Shown: positions 1 through 12,028 of the stretch, piece after piece
Position numbering within the stretch: the stretch's first letter is position 1
Layout of the letters: each line of letters starts with the position of its first letter
Assembly (NCBI RefSeq): GCF_963678975.1
Contig: NC_089277.1
Coordinates: 22,289,440 to 22,353,439, forward strand
Direction of reading: 5' to 3'
DNA: 64,000 nt
Source of the DNA: Dysidea avara
Lineage: Eukaryota; Porifera; Demospongiae; Dictyoceratida; Dysideidae
Program-made: the position numbers and the translations under genes
The notes under the pieces: generated by a model
Told to the model about the DNA's origin: nothing
The model's input: only the letters and a program-made list of their open reading frames with translations
Databases searched by the model: none

Positions 1-734
1 ATGAAGAGCAGTTTTGAGACTTTGTCAAGAGAATTTGTGGGAAATAACACTATAGTCAAACTATTAAAAGTTTAGAAGATACTTCTGTGCATAATATGCT
101 GTTGAAAGCAGTTTGTTTAGCAAGTGCTTCATTAGTATAAGGCATAGCAGCGTAATTGAAGAATTACAAAATGTTCATGAATTACGAAATCTGAGAATTG
201 CAATAAAGTAATTTTGCATTGTTGCACAATTTAATATACATAGTTGGTTAATTCCAGATGAGTTAGCTAGTTGCATGGCGCCTGGTTTTTAGAAGTAGCA
301 CAACATCAACTTGTTTTGTGTAGTACGTATTTAATAGTACAATAATGTGATACTCTCTGTGTATCTCATACTACAGTGATGCCACAGTCAGTTGCATTAG
401 GTACACATACCAGTTGTAACTATAATGTTCATCATGTAGTACCGTAGAGTTGAGTTGTTAAGCGCATGTGCTTATAATTTTTGAAGAAAATTTGTAAAAA
501 TAATGCTATCTGTTAGTAATTATGGGTGGGTATAACACAGAATCACTACCTTGTAACAGAGTAATTCGTGGTCAGCATACCAGTGTATGAATATTTTGAC
601 TTCATTTCTGGGTGAAATTGTTCATGATGAACAATAATATTGCAGTCCAGAAGGCTGATTTGCTGTATACACAGTGAAGGGAGACCTAAGTGCTCAAGGA
701 GATGTTAATTTTCTGGTATTTCCAGTGTTTCTTC
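1..734. other. unassigned sequence upstream of the DPY19L exons
   Basis: AT-rich DNA with no convincing open frame or splice-bounded exon. It presumably is intron of the DPY19L gene, whose earlier exons must lie before the window. I see no RNA gene here. Confidence 0.4.
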
Positions 735-1219
735 TAGTGATGCATTGATACCACTTTTTCACTACCAATCTGATACATTTAAGACCAGAAATGGCCGATA
801 CAGATCCGATACTTTGCCCCACAGGCATTTCTCACAAGAAACAACTAGTGATTTGACTAATAGTTAATAAACCAGCTTACTAAACTCATTTGCTAATCTC
901 ATCAACCACAGTTTGCTGGTTTGTGGCTATCAATTGGGTGAAGATAATATAGTTTTATGGCTTCAATGAATCTTATTTTGTGGCTTACTGCAGTTTCCAC
1001 TGTACTAGTAATTGGCTTCTTTCGAAGAATTCATAACTTATATCAGCTCTTGCTTAACTATGTTCGATGCACTATGTACGCTGCCATCTTGAAAAGTAAT
1101 TAAATGGTGTCATTTAAAGTATCGGTTGGTATCGGGCATTTATAGCCTTACCGATACAAATCTGATACCACCAAAATAGGGCTGATACCAATACTAGTAT
1201 TGGTATCGGTGCATCACTA
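735..1219. mobile_element. 485 bp hAT-type miniature element
   Basis: The ends are inverted: TAGTGATGCATTGATACC at the left and GGTATCGGTGCATCACTA at the right. The element is bounded by a perfect 8 bp direct repeat, GTTTCTTC, at 727-734 and 1220-1227. Eight-base target duplications with ends beginning TAG/CAG are typical of hAT transposons. It has no coding capacity, so it would depend on a transposase supplied elsewhere. The interior repeats short GATACC/GGTATC motifs. It lies in an intron of the DPY19L gene. Confidence 0.8.
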
Positions 1220-1399
1220 GTTTCTTCTCATGTATAGCTTTGTTACGTGTAAGACACACATTGGGCCATGTGCGCTTTTCAGCCATGGCTAATCACTGGT
1301 GACTGGAAGTACTTGTATTGTATGTACATGTGTAGCATGATTATGTGTTAGTAAACTGTTATGTAATAGTGCAGCTACATTGTTGTTACTTATTTACAG

Positions 1400-1969
1400 A
1401 TGGATATGCTGCGCTCTTTGACTGTCACCTTATTCATAGCTCTGTTGACCTATAGGGTATGTTTGTGGTATGTCTATACTGCTCTTATTACATGTATACC
1501 CTAGTTTACCAACTAGTTATGTGCCACTAGTTGTGCTGCACTTTGTTACTTACTGTAGCACATGATGTACTGTACATGTGTACCTGTAGGAACTACCTAA
1601 ATTACAACAACAAGCTGAGCAATTGAGAGAGTTCTATGATCCTGATACTGTGGAGTTGATGAAATGGATAAAGTAAGTGTTAACCGCTAATTACTGGTAA
1701 TGAATTGTCAATTGTGTATAATATTAAGATGCATTCTCGAGTATGTTTTAATGTGCTGAAACTTTTAACATTTTGTACCTGATGTAGCTATACCTAATAC
1801 ATTTTTATGAATACATTATTATGTTGTACTACACAGTACCAAGACAGCACCACAGGCAGCATTTGCTGGTAGTATGCAGTTACTGGCTGGAGTGAAGTTA
1901 TGCACCAGTAGGACCATCACTAACCATCCTCACTTTGAGAACAAACTGCTCAGACAAAGAACTGTACAG
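1400..1969 (+). CDS. DPY19L: DPY19L C-mannosyltransferase, three penultimate exons
   Basis: Three exons with good splice sites: 1400-1456, 1590-1672 and 1837-1969. They join in frame (phases 0, 2, 0) and then to the exon at 5531. The protein runs from a membrane segment (LRSLTVTLFIALLTYR) into a luminal stretch with ELMKWINTKT, AFAGSMQLLAGVK and TNHPHFENKLLRQRT. That order matches the C-terminal part of animal DPY19-like proteins. By family knowledge these are multi-pass ER enzymes that transfer mannose from dolichol-phosphate-mannose to tryptophan in thrombospondin-type repeats. The start codon and most membrane helices lie before the window. The last intron is about 3.6 kb and holds a foldback element. 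The exon at 1400 is the least certain because it is short. Confidence 0.8.
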
Positions 1970-1999
1970 GTAAACAATCAAACTGCATGTGTGTACACT

Positions 2000-3490
2000 G
2001 TACAGTAGTACAGCATGCACACATACACTAACATGGAAACCTTTGTTTACTCTAATATGTACCATATGTCAGTCAGCACCACTTTTACAGTGACCCCTGA
2101 GCAAAAAACATGGCTAATGTTGACAGCAATGAATTACTGTAGGATGCTGCATTGGTTCCTACCAACCTGATGCCTCTGTAGAGGTTTCACAAGCTTCTCA
2201 GAACATAAGTTTCTGCTTTGGAGCAGGCACATTTTAGTGTGCTTTTCACAATATCAGTGTACATATTGCTGCTGGAATTCTGCTGGGTATACATACTTCT
2301 TTCAAAATCTAAAACCCACAATCATTAGTAGAAATGGGTATGCTATAACTAGTGTGTAGATTACTGAACTTTCATATTTAAATTTTTTTGGCAAGGTCAT
2401 TCCTACATAGTGTGATAGAGCCTATTTTTAGCAGCCACCTATATGGGGACACTTCAATTCAAAATTTTTCTAATGTATACAATATTCCAGCCACCAACCA
2501 ATTATGTGACCTGATTTTGGAAAACCTACCTTTTGGACACATAAACCAAGCAAGTTTTAATATATGCCAACATGAAATATAGCTACTTTATCTGGTTAGC
2601 ATTTCCACACTACCTTTGTCAAATTAACATGCCAAAATTTTTGTTCATAATTATGGCATATCCTAGCAAGCCAAACCAATATAAGATTAATGTGTAGTAA
2701 TCTTAGCATATATACTCTCTTTCTAGAGACCAAATTTTGTAAACATCTCTAATGCAACACATTGCTCTACAGACACTCGAGTGACTCCATCTATGTGTGT
2801 GTGTGTTTTGTGCCCTTGCAGTCTATCTGGTGCTCACAAAGGTGTGAATTTGGCCTATACCTTTCCATTACGGCACTCATCCATTTTGAATCCTAATTGT
2901 TGCCTAACCCACCTTACTACCCACCCTCCATCCCTTTGTGAGGACTAACGATCAAGCAATACTCTTGAAATGGCAGGAGGCTGCTTCTTGTACCCTAGAT
3001 ACTATGAAGGTCATAAATGTCTCCGTAATCAGGGAAAATTTCACTGCGTAGCTGTGAATTGCATAAAATGCCATTTATCTACAATTGTACATTATACCAA
3101 AAATGTAGGTTTTCCAAAATCAGATCACGTATTGTATAACCACGTCTATTATGGGTACAGTATTTACTGTGTATACTGTATGGTATGACAAGCCAGGTGT
3201 ATCTGTGTGACAGGCAGTTTTGCAGTTATGTTATATACAGGATGATGTAGTTATCTGAATGGCAGGCCTTAATTTAATTTTTAAGGCGACAAGGACAAAT
3301 GTCCTTACATATTCACAAATGTACAGACATAGAGTCAAATTGTACAGACATGAGCTAGAGAAACACTTTACACTGCTGGAATTGGAATAGGGAATTTCCA
3401 CTGAAAGCTTTGAAGTTAAATACAACCACATAGCTATAACATATCACCACGCTGTGGTCATTACAGCTGTTGGTGATAGCAGTACACAAA
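2000..3490. other. intron sequence without recognised feature
   Basis: AT-rich last intron of the DPY19L gene. Short open frames at 2388-2582 and 2970-3188 show no family resemblance, splice support or protein-like composition. A short TG-rich run lies near 2796-2812. Confidence 0.5.
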
Positions 3491-3493
3491 AAG

Positions 3494-4152
3494 GGGTAGT
3501 TGGAAAAGGCAGATACGGTCGGACGCGGACATGGACATTTTCAAAAAGTACTTTTACATTTATATAACAGTTATTTTTCATACCTAATGCTGTTTTTACA
3601 GCAGTCTTCGCTTCCAGACCCAGGCATCGATCTTGTCATAGCCCTTATTCATATAAAAACGCATGTGCGAAGGATGGACTAGCACTCTAAAGACCATATA
3701 GTGTTGTATACGTGCTTTAGAAATCTAATTCAGAGTCATAGAGATTAATCTAGCATGTCCCAACCTAATCTCGTAGGCCAGATCCTTAAAACCCTCAACA
3801 CTCGGTATAAGCACCTGCGCCTTATACTAAAAGGCATAAGAATGTGGATTTGTCCTGCTAAGCTAAGTTGCATGGGGCATACAAGCTAATCTTTACAAAT
3901 ATATAACTCTGTATTAGACTTTAGAGCATGTGTACAACACTATATGGTCTTTGGCATGCTGTGGAGTGCTGGTATAGTCCTTTGCACGTGCGCTTATAAA
4001 TGGATAAGTGCTATGACAAGATCGACGCCTGGGTCTAGAAGCAAAGACTGCTGTAGAAACAGCGTTAGGTATGAAAAATAATTGTTATATAAATGTAAAA
4101 GTGCTTTTTGAAAATGTCCGCGTCCGACCGTATCCGCCTTTTCCAACTACCC
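3494..4152. mobile_element. 659 bp foldback element with long inverted arms
   Basis: The outer ends read GGGTAGTTGGAAAAGGC at the left and the complement CCTTTTCCAACTACCC at the right. Complementarity continues inward for roughly 200 bp on each side, through the stretch with ACGGTCGGACGCGGACAT. Flanks on both sides contain TACACAAA, probably a decayed target duplication. There is no coding region; open frames in the arms are by-products. A second one-sided copy of this end lies at about 38930-39045. Confidence 0.75.
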
Positions 4153-5530
4153 GTACACAAAGGGGAGGTGGCATTGGTAAATCCTTGGGTTGGGAAAATG
4201 TAGATCTCCTAACAGCCAAGTGACAGTCATTGTTAGCACTACAAACAAACATGTACACATCAACTTTTATGGTACCACTATTGGTATTTGCAAGGACATG
4301 TGTGTCCACCCAAAACTAATTATGTGCAGACATTGTGCTATTTGTGCAGATTTTGTCTGTTGACTGCATGTTAATTTAAGGCCTGGAATGGTATTTTTGA
4401 GTATACATTGTTTGTTCATACGCAAGGTAGTTTTTAATACGGGTTACTTTTTTAGTATTAATATTTCACGATACTATCCTACTCACTGTATGCTTAATAC
4501 TGTACTGTGTGCAGAATTGTACTTTTTGTGCTTAGTATGATACGAAGTTCATTCAGTGTACCTTATGTATGTCTTTTAATTGTGGTATTATTTTAGCCAC
4601 CTAACTAACCTCAACAGCAACCACATGTACACTGTGGTTGTTCTGAGAATCATAGTTATGTAACATGATATCAAGATTATGGTATTACACAAAATACCAC
4701 AGTACATAGTGTATGTAAGAATCAGGTGGTTTTACACAGAATTATCCATCACAATAATTCTGTGTAACACCATCAATAGTTTCAATTTCAGTGTTTCAAT
4801 TTCAACCACAGTTAATGCTAGGAAAAATTAATGTACCATTTAATCACTATGGTATCTACATGGCATTTTGTCATTTTCATGCTATAGATTATGTATAAAA
4901 TATGTATTTCATTAATACACTGTACAGCACTCATGCAGCACACAGGAGAGGCCCACTCATCATTACTCCCATAATGAAAACCATTTATAATATTATAACC
5001 TCATAGAAATCTAGCCTTTATAGGTCTACATAGCATTCCTCTAGCTTGAAACTTGGCTGTTCATGTACATACAAACCCACAATTAAATGTTCGTGTGTCC
5101 CAATATAACGAGTCAAAGTGTATCATATCTTTGAACTGGCTAATAAGCATCATAGCCATGAGCAAACCACATTCCTATGATAAATAGAGCCTTACCAAAA
5201 TTCAATTAAACTCCACAATTATATTTGAATTGCCCTTCAGTTGTAGTTAGCACATTTTGTTGCTTGCTACTATCAACTAACCGCTGCGTCTACATATTTA
5301 CCAGGACCAAATGGTTAGCTTAGCTGGGTACTATAAATATTTCACACACACGCACACACACACATAGCCTTGAAGAGTATTACTTAGAAAAGCAAGGTTT
5401 TATGACATATAGTACATGGGGATAAATTGACTTTAGGTGCTTATAATCCTTCAAAAGCCTGTAGGAAATTTTCTGAAGGTATACTGTGTGTGTAGTTCAT
5501 ACTGTATATATGCTTTCTACTTTCACGCAG

Positions 5531-5854
5531 GTTTATCAGATGTACGCTAAGAGGAGCCCTAAAGATGTATATGATATTCTCAAAGCTATTGATACACACT
5601 ACATCATTCTGGAGGACAGTATTTGTATAATTAGTCCTGACCCAAATAACAAGTACTGTAGATTACCTGATCAACTGGATCTTGTGAATGGTCACACTTT
5701 GGACCCTATTACAGGTAGTGAGGATATCCCAGGATTGCAGCCTGCCAGTTGGCCAAGATTTTGTGATGTTATTCGGTTTAATAGAGCAGAGTATAGCAGA
5801 TATTTTAAACTAGTGTTTGAGAATAAAACATTTAGAGTTTATAAAGTAAAGTAA
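5531..5854 (+). CDS. DPY19L: DPY19L C-mannosyltransferase, terminal exon (copy 1)
   Basis: The exon starts after a pyrimidine-rich acceptor ending TTTCACGCAG and ends at a TAA stop. It encodes 107 residues beginning VYQMYAKRSPKDVYDIL, then THYIILEDSICI, CRLPDQLDLVNGH, PRFCDVIRFN and the end FENKTFRVYKVK. These blocks match the C-terminus of DPY19-like proteins, including the conserved ILEDSIC block and the C-terminal hydrophobic-aromatic stretch. Phase 0 fits the preceding exon ending at 1969. An open frame extends upstream to 5486, but that part is intron. A near-identical exon lies at 30041-30364. Confidence 0.88.
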   Translation, partial: VYQMYAKRSPKDVYDILKAIDTHYIILEDSICIISPDPNNKYCRLPDQLDLVNGHTLDPITGSEDIPGLQPASWPRFCDVIRFNRAEYSRYFKLVFENKTFRVYKVK

Positions 5855-6024
5855 ATCATGTGTTTGTATAGTATGTCAAATTAACATGATTCATATTTCT
5901 CGCTGGTACCAAAATGATTCCCTTGTACACCGTTTCAGTGAACTTGAAAGTTTAGTGGTAGTTTGCATGGCATGTGCATGTGTTTTTGCATAATTTTAAA
6001 ATGACTATATATCTAAACCAAATA

Positions 6025-6220
6025 TTAACCAAGCTGTAAAAAAATATGTGCCCCTACCAAAAAATTCCGGGATGAAAAAAGGTGGAAGCCACAATGATGT
6101 TACTACCAGGGATTAACATGATTGCAACTAGCTATTTCTTGGTCGCCACCTTTGATTTCACATATTTTTAACCCTGGCTTTTTTAGGTCACAGCTTGAAT
6201 GTTTTGGTGTAGATATCACT
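6025..6220. repeat. decayed palindrome head of the composite repeat family
   Basis: AAGCTGTAAAAAAATATGTG and the later TAGGTCACAGCTTGAATG bracket an imperfect inverted repeat that includes TTTCTTGGTCGCCACCTTTG. It is an older version of the palindromes at 19769-20098 and 51393-51710. The same head is present in the duplicate at about 30510-30750. Confidence 0.6.
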
Positions 6221-6359
6221 TCTTTCTATAATTGCATACACCAAAGCTGGCCAGAGGGGCCTGCTTTTTAAAGCTTCCTTTGTCTTTTTCTTTGCTACAA
6301 GAAGAAGGTAAAAAATTATGTGAATTTGACTGTATTATGTGTATGCATATTGTTTTGTA

Positions 6360-7370
6360 ATTCTCTTCAGGGTGACTTGTAACATGGCTGAACTCTTTAC
6401 AGGGTGACTGGTTCCCACGATTTAGCTGATCTCTGTACAGGGTGATTTGGTCATAGCTGAAATTTTCACAGCCAGAATCTCAAGGTGACATGTTTGCAGC
6501 TGAACTCTCCACATGGTGATATGAGTGTAGCTGGTCTATCTATGGTGCATGACTAATATGTAGCTGAACATGGTGACTTGCATGATTGTACCTGATTTCC
6601 TTACAAAGTGACTTGTAACATAGCTAAACTCTCCAGGTAGCTGAAGCAGAGCTCGAATTGAGGGTATATGGGGGTATAGAAATTGTTTTAAAATTTTTCA
6701 GAAATAGTACAAAATGCTTGGCAAGTTGCAGCAGTTTAAAACATATATAATGTAAAACTCATGAAACAGATTTTCTGCAGTTAATATCACAGGTGAAAGG
6801 GAGGTGAGAACTATCCCAACAGTGAATGTAAGAATACAGGATGGTCCCAAATCGATTTACTCTAAAAAACAAGGCATACATTCTAATAGAACAATCAAGC
6901 AAAGCACATGAACAGTAATAATTTTAAAATAGCCTGTTGTCATATACTAACCTCTAACATCCAAGAGCTAGAAGTGAGACTGCTAATTGTGGCCAAAATA
7001 CTGACTGGGCATAAAAGGAATATTATAATCTTTGCTTTGGGCTTATAAGATGCTTAGACAAACACCATGCATATGTACTTAATATTGCAAACTGATGACT
7101 AAACTCTGATGGTTAAAATTACAACCGTTGAAGTGTTAGCTAATTTACCCTCCTCCTGTCTGCATATTGAGAAATTAGTATACCTTCATGTTATTTTACA
7201 ATTTGAGCACTGAACTGAAGTCTCTACAGCGTGACTTGTTGCATGTGGCTGAACTCTCGAAAGGGTGATTTGTTGTGTAGCTGAACTCTTTACAGCTAGG
7301 GTGGCTTGTTTGAAGCTGAACTCTCAACAGGGTGCCTTGTTTTGTAGCTGAACAGGATGACTTACTGTGT
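6360..7370 (+). repeat. short degenerate minisatellite of the 31 bp family
   Basis: About a dozen diverged monomers of the AGCTGAACTCT..ACAGGGTGACTTG type lie at 6360-6640 and 7215-7370, separated by about 570 bp without the repeat. Orientation matches the large array at 20331-23440. With the palindrome just before it, this is a small or decayed copy of the same composite element. Confidence 0.7.
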
Positions 7371-7489
7371 TGGAAGTGCAGTTCACACCTGAATTGTACA
7401 AGTACACTTTTTCTACTTCAATACTACCGAGCAAATTTTTTTAAGTTAGTAGGGATTGGTTCCCTGCAGCAGCACGGACATATGGTATA

Positions 7490-7965
7490 CAATGGCGGAT
7501 CCAGGATGGGGCATTTGGAACAAATGCCCCCCCTCACCTTGTGGAGGAGCCATATAGCTACTTTTGATTAAAATACTGAACTTTATGTCAGGCCAAGATC
7601 AGCTTATAAAATATGCACATTTTACTAGCATTTAAATTCACCTGAAACTAAAGTCAAACTATGAAATTGTCACCCAGCACCTTCGTGAGTACTAAGCGCC
7701 TCTAAAAATAATTATCGTGTTGCTATTGTTTAAGACATTCAGAGCCTTTCAAACAGCTTTTAAGACTTCACAACCATCTGGAAAGGCCAAAATAGTGAAA
7801 ATCAACAGTGAGATACTACTAAGAGGTGTATATTATTTGCTGCTTCAAGGATGCAGCTACTAACAAGAGAATCTGGGTCTCCCAACTAATAATATCTATG
7901 CCCCAACCACATACAACTTGGCCTGTTTGTGCCCCTCCCCTTGCCAGGTCCTGGATCCGCCCCTG
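7490..7965. mobile_element. ~475 bp miniature inverted-repeat element
   Basis: The ends read CAATGGCGGATCCAGG at the left and CCTGGATCCGCCCCTG at the right. GGTATA occurs at both junctions. The paralogous site in the second duplication copy (about 31290-31320) lacks the whole block, so it inserted after the duplication. There is no coding region. The ends resemble hAT-type miniature elements, but a clean 8 bp duplication is not visible. Confidence 0.65.
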
Positions 7966-8569
7966 GTATATGTACAAGCTCTCGAGCTACAGTTAGTAAA
8001 ACGAGTCCATTAAATTAATTTTGTCAACTTTGCAACAATGCAATAAATATACTTTTGTCTAGCACACCAAAATGTTGCAATATAATTATACACCATGTAA
8101 TGTGCCCAATAATATACATGTTTATCAAAGGTTATTAACTTGATCGAACACATGTCTGACTCCCTGCATACAACTGTACATGTTAATTTTCTTGATACAA
8201 CAAAGCTAATACATAAACAAGACGACAAAAAAGTTGCCTGCTTTATCTAAAATAATTATACAACTGATCAAACTACTAAACTGCAAGTATAATTAGAGGT
8301 AGCTATATAAGCCTGCAAGGGAAATGGATGTCTTCACACTAAATCCAGTATCTTGCATGCCGGTGCATAACCATGCATGTGAACATTGTTTGTCCATAGA
8401 AGAACAGAAAGCTGTTGGTGCAAGTTCTTTTTTATCATATAATGCAGGTCTTTTTCTCTAGAGCTGAAAGTTGCAGTTGCCATAACTATATAGCAAGAAA
8501 GTTTGAATGGCTGCACCCAGTTGGTAGCCTCTCCTAGCTAGCTACTGCTGTATAGACCTTGTGCATGCC

Positions 8570-8885
8570 AAGGCGTGGCCATGGTCTGGCAAAAACCGGG
8601 GAAAAGTTGCTACGGCTTCAAGTTTCACGATAGTTTACGAGAAAAGTGAAGGCAAAAGTGTCGAGCGTTCTATTGCAAAGACCTTCCTTAGGCGGAATAA
8701 CTCGCCATGCAGCAAATATATTATATACTTTTACCCAGTAACTTACTTTGTACCAGCGCTACTCTATCTTTTAGCACGATTCATTTGTATTACTATATTA
8801 AGCATTAAAAAAATTTCTTGCCGTTTTTTTGCCCTCGGATGCGTTATTTTGATGATGTAATGAAGTGCCACGCCTTAGCGCGCAC
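8570..8885. mobile_element. possible miniature element with GCGTGGC ends
   Basis: GCCAAGGCGTGGC near 8567 and GCCACGCCTTAGC near 8867 form a short imperfect inverted pair about 300 bp apart. The 99-codon frame 8561-8860 between them has no family resemblance and I do not call it a gene. No target duplication was seen. Confidence 0.35.
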
Positions 8886-9121
8886 ATGATCTATAGCTAA
8901 TAGGACGGCACACCTCGTCATGCTCAATTCCATGAAATGACACCGGTTTTGTTTTTACAATGAAAACCGTAGCTATAACGCCGTTAAAGGAAACCATAAA
9001 CCATACAATAGGTCTACATGCAGGCTAGCTGCACCACTTGGGCTGCACATATCGCCGGCTTGTGAGTTGAGGAGACTTGAAACTGAGAAGTTGCTGTAAA
9101 CTGACCAAACGGCCTGTGGCA

Positions 9122-9176
9122 ATGAAGATTACGTCTAGGGTTACGTTGCTGGTTACGTGCTTGTTGCTGTTGAAAG
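9122..9176 (+). CDS. TM2-like membrane protein, signal-peptide exon
   Basis: ATG at 9122 opens an 18-codon exon encoding a classic signal peptide (MKITSRVTLLVTCLLLLK), with a GTAAAG donor at 9177. It ends in phase 1, and the acceptor at 14622/14623 supplies the matching two bases, giving A-E-H-I-V-E-C after the junction. The surrounding 9000-9120 bp is somewhat richer in CpG and could be the promoter. The exon is missed by length-limited gene finding. The 5.4 kb intron makes the link an inference, but the phase and the fit of a signal peptide to a cysteine-rich ectodomain support it. Confidence 0.65.
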
Positions 9177-9179
9177 GTA

Positions 9180-9985
9180 AAGATATGAGTAACTTATATA
9201 GCTATAGTTGCTCGGAAATAAAAAGCCACGCATGTAAGTATAGCTAATTTGGTCGCGGCAGCAATTTTGACCACTATATCGGTTAGGACGCTATATATAT
9301 ATGTGGCTAAACAGGACCACAGTGGCGCTTATCGCTTATGAAATTTCATGCTCTACACCCTCAGGCGTCTCCACACCCCAAATGGGGATTTGTCTGTCCC
9401 CACCCCTAGGGCAATTGACAGCTGTCCAATTCACTGACCAATTTTCGCCCGGGTATAGTTGCATTTCTAAATAACACTCTCTATACTTTTACTAGCTACG
9501 TCGAGGGGTAGGTAACGAAAAATTACGGAATTTTACGGAGTCGAAAATTTACGGATTTACTCATTTTAAAATTACTAAATTTTATGGAGAAATTTGTCTT
9601 GAAAGATGAAATATAGGCAGTCACTTTTCTGAAAGATGAAATATGGGCAGTCATCTTTCAAATTTCGTAAACGATTTTTGGTTATAGGTGTATACCAAGT
9701 TTATTACTAGTCGCATGCAAGTCGCATGCATGAAATATCTTAATTTAATTTAATTTGTTTAATGCAAATACCTCATAATTGAGTGTTGTATGCATGTGAA
9801 AAGACGTAAACTTAAAATTACTGCTGTCTATAAAGATGAAGTGCGTGACAAAATGTGTTTAAGTCAGGCGCATTAGTTAAGTTAGTAGGTAGTGAGTTCC
9901 AAAATCGAATTGAATGTGGGAGAAATGAATGTCAACCCTAGCAGGTAAACTGATGAATCTTTTAAGATAGCCCCGGATAGATGAC
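9180..9985. other. intron without recognised feature
   Basis: First part of the intron of the TM2-like gene. It contains tandem-like short repeats (GAAAGATGAAATATGGGCAG occurs twice with one change near 9602-9650). No gene was seen. Confidence 0.4.
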
Positions 9986-9989
9986 AATA

Positions 9990-10570
9990 CTAGTTGGAGA
10001 TCTTATGAGAAGTCAATACAAATAAGGTTGTTGATAACTTTGTAAAACATGGTGATGATGGCATTAGTTCTTCTTACTTTAAGTGATTGCCAGTTTAATT
10101 GAGACAACATGGAGGTCACACTGGAGTATGCCGAGAATTTGTTGAAGACAAAATGAGCAGCCTTACGTTGGACCATTTCTAGTTTTGCAATATCAGTTCT
10201 GACATAAGGGGACCATACAGTATAGAGGCATACTCCAAAATCGGTCATACATAAGTGAGGTAAGCAAGTGATTTAATTATAGTAGTAGGAGAGCATTGCC
10301 TGAGATTTCTTTGCAAAAATGCACGTGTAGAATTTGCTTTATTACAAATGGCAACAACGTGATCATGCCAAGACAAGCTGTGAGTAAAGATGACTCCTAA
10401 GTATTTGGCAGAATTGACCTTAGAGAGGAAATGACTGTTGATATTGTATGTTGAATTTATAGGGTTTTTCTTATTGTTATAGTTAGGTGTTCACACTTTG
10501 TCAAATTGAGTTTCATTAGCTATGTGTGGGCCCACTGAACAATGATGTCCAAGTCTTTCTGTAGTCTAAT
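9990..10570 (-). pseudogene. fragment of a Jockey/CR1-type reverse transcriptase, C-terminal part
   Basis: The minus-strand frame 10003-10248 contains LEMVQRKAAHFVFNKF and SMLSQLNWQSLKVRRT, followed by a MFYKVINNL block. This is the usual tail of non-LTR retrotransposon reverse transcriptases. Upstream on the same strand (to about 10570) other frames give KLNLTKCE-like and NKANSTRAFLQRNL-like stretches broken by stops and shifts. It is a dead 5'-truncated LINE piece inside the intron of the TM2-like gene. It is related to the fragment at 52030-52860. Confidence 0.7.
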
Positions 10571-10701
10571 AATATCTTCTGCACTATGAATCTCTCTCTA
10601 TGTAGCTAGTCTATATAAAATAAAACATGAAATATGTGCTTAGTCATATGCATCCTTCATAGAAACCTAAACAATTATCTGTACCCATAGAAACCTAACC
10701 A

Positions 10702-11110
10702 CATAGGAGGCGGAAAGGTGGGGGGGCTAGGGGGCTGAAACCCCCCTCGGTCTGTCGAGGGGGATTAGCCCCCCCCCTTAGAATGATATCACGCCAAAAT
10801 TATCCTTCTTGGAGTGGGGCTGAAAACCGTGATAAAGATTGAGATACTCTAATAGGGCAGTCACTTTAATAAAGCAGTCAAGTATTACAGCAGTGTATAG
10901 CAAGCTATGTAAGGATTTTTATGTAGTTTATCAGCTATAAGTGCATAGCTGGTGAGGTGAGCAGCTGTTGTCAGCTGGTTGTGACCTTTTTTTGGTCTCA
11001 CGTTATCAAATCAGAGACAATGTGTAGTGCCTCAGGTCATTTTGACCCCCCTTTCTATAAGTCTGGATCCTGGTCAGCCCCCCTCATATCAACTACTTCC
11101 TCCGCCACTG
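10702..11110. mobile_element. 409 bp hAT-type miniature element
   Basis: The ends are CATAGGAGGCGGAAAG at the left and CTTCCTCCGCCACTG at the right. They are flanked by the perfect 8 bp duplication CCTAACCA at 10694-10701 and 11111-11118. CAGTGGCGGA-like ends with 8 bp duplications indicate hAT. Poly-C/poly-G tracts follow each end. A copy of the dispersed CTCTAATAG..CAGTCA motif sits inside at about 10843-10880. Confidence 0.8.
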
Positions 11111-11119
11111 CCTAACCAT

Positions 11120-12025
11120 ACCAAGAACAAACATTAAAAACACTCATTATATAGTGTTTTCAGTGGCCTTCACATATCAGATAAGCTTTTTATTAATTAT
11201 CACGATATTAAGGGTGCTCTGTACAGTTGTGTAAGGCTTCCTAAGTCACATGGTGAAACAGGTTATCTTTTACATTGATGGAAATAAAAGGTTGCTAATT
11301 AGTCAGTGACTTATTACTGAATTTTTAGTATCTATGTGTTAGGCAACAGGCATGCCCCTTTGCTATTCTACACCCTTATGTTTAAAATAGAACTATAGTC
11401 TGTCATTTTTCACCAAAAAGGCATAAAATTTTTGGATGAGTTACTGTAGTAATTTTGCTTTAAAAAGAGTGCTTGCGGTTTTTTGATAGCAACTTTGGGT
11501 GACAAATAGCATGGAGGTGAAAAGAAAGATTGGCCAGTGGTAGAGTCAAACCGGAAGTTGAGTATCTGATGATTGAGAAGCTATATAAAATACAAAAAAT
11601 AAAACACACAATAGTTTATACTGTTCTGTATAGTGTATCATGAAAGTATCAAGGCTCTAGTGTGTAAAATGTAAGTACTAGTTTAAAGAGAAAAATTATA
11701 ATTCGCATTCTACAGCAAATTAGCAGTTGGATTTGGACTAAAGTGTGCTCTACTGTTAGCTTATATCCAGTAAGAAAGTACTGCACAGTATCTGCCCAAA
11801 CAATTTATGAATTATGGTAATTTCATGGGAGCCATACATGAACTGTACAGAGTACCCTTAAAATATCAGAAAACAGTTGATAGCTAATACCTGCACTATT
11901 TAGAAAACAGTGCGTAATGAATCAAGTCAAACTAAATCAAGAATGATAATTTATTAACTGAATGATGATTTACTAAATTTTACTATATATCAAGTGTCAT
12001 CACTCTCAGTATTTGCTAATTATGT
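11120..12025. other. intron without recognised feature
   Basis: AT-rich intron of the TM2-like gene. No open frame of note, no clear repeat boundary and no RNA gene were seen. Confidence 0.4.
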
Positions 12026-12028
12026 TTC

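Larger units (their letters stand above)
4940..8010 (+). repeat. first copy of a segmental duplication (pair with 26698-31375)
   Basis: From CACAGGAGAGGCCCACTC at about 4940 to a TACAGTTAGTAAAA-like stretch near 8000, the sequence is collinear with about 26698-31375. It covers intron flank, the terminal DPY19L exon, and a downstream palindrome and short minisatellite. Copy 1 carries the miniature element at 7490-7965, which copy 2 lacks. Copy 2 carries about 2.1 kb and about 0.65 kb of insertions that copy 1 lacks. Confidence 0.8.

Noticed and set aside
8561..8860. 99-codon frame as a gene
   Set aside because: No family, poor composition, and it fills a putative inverted-repeat element.
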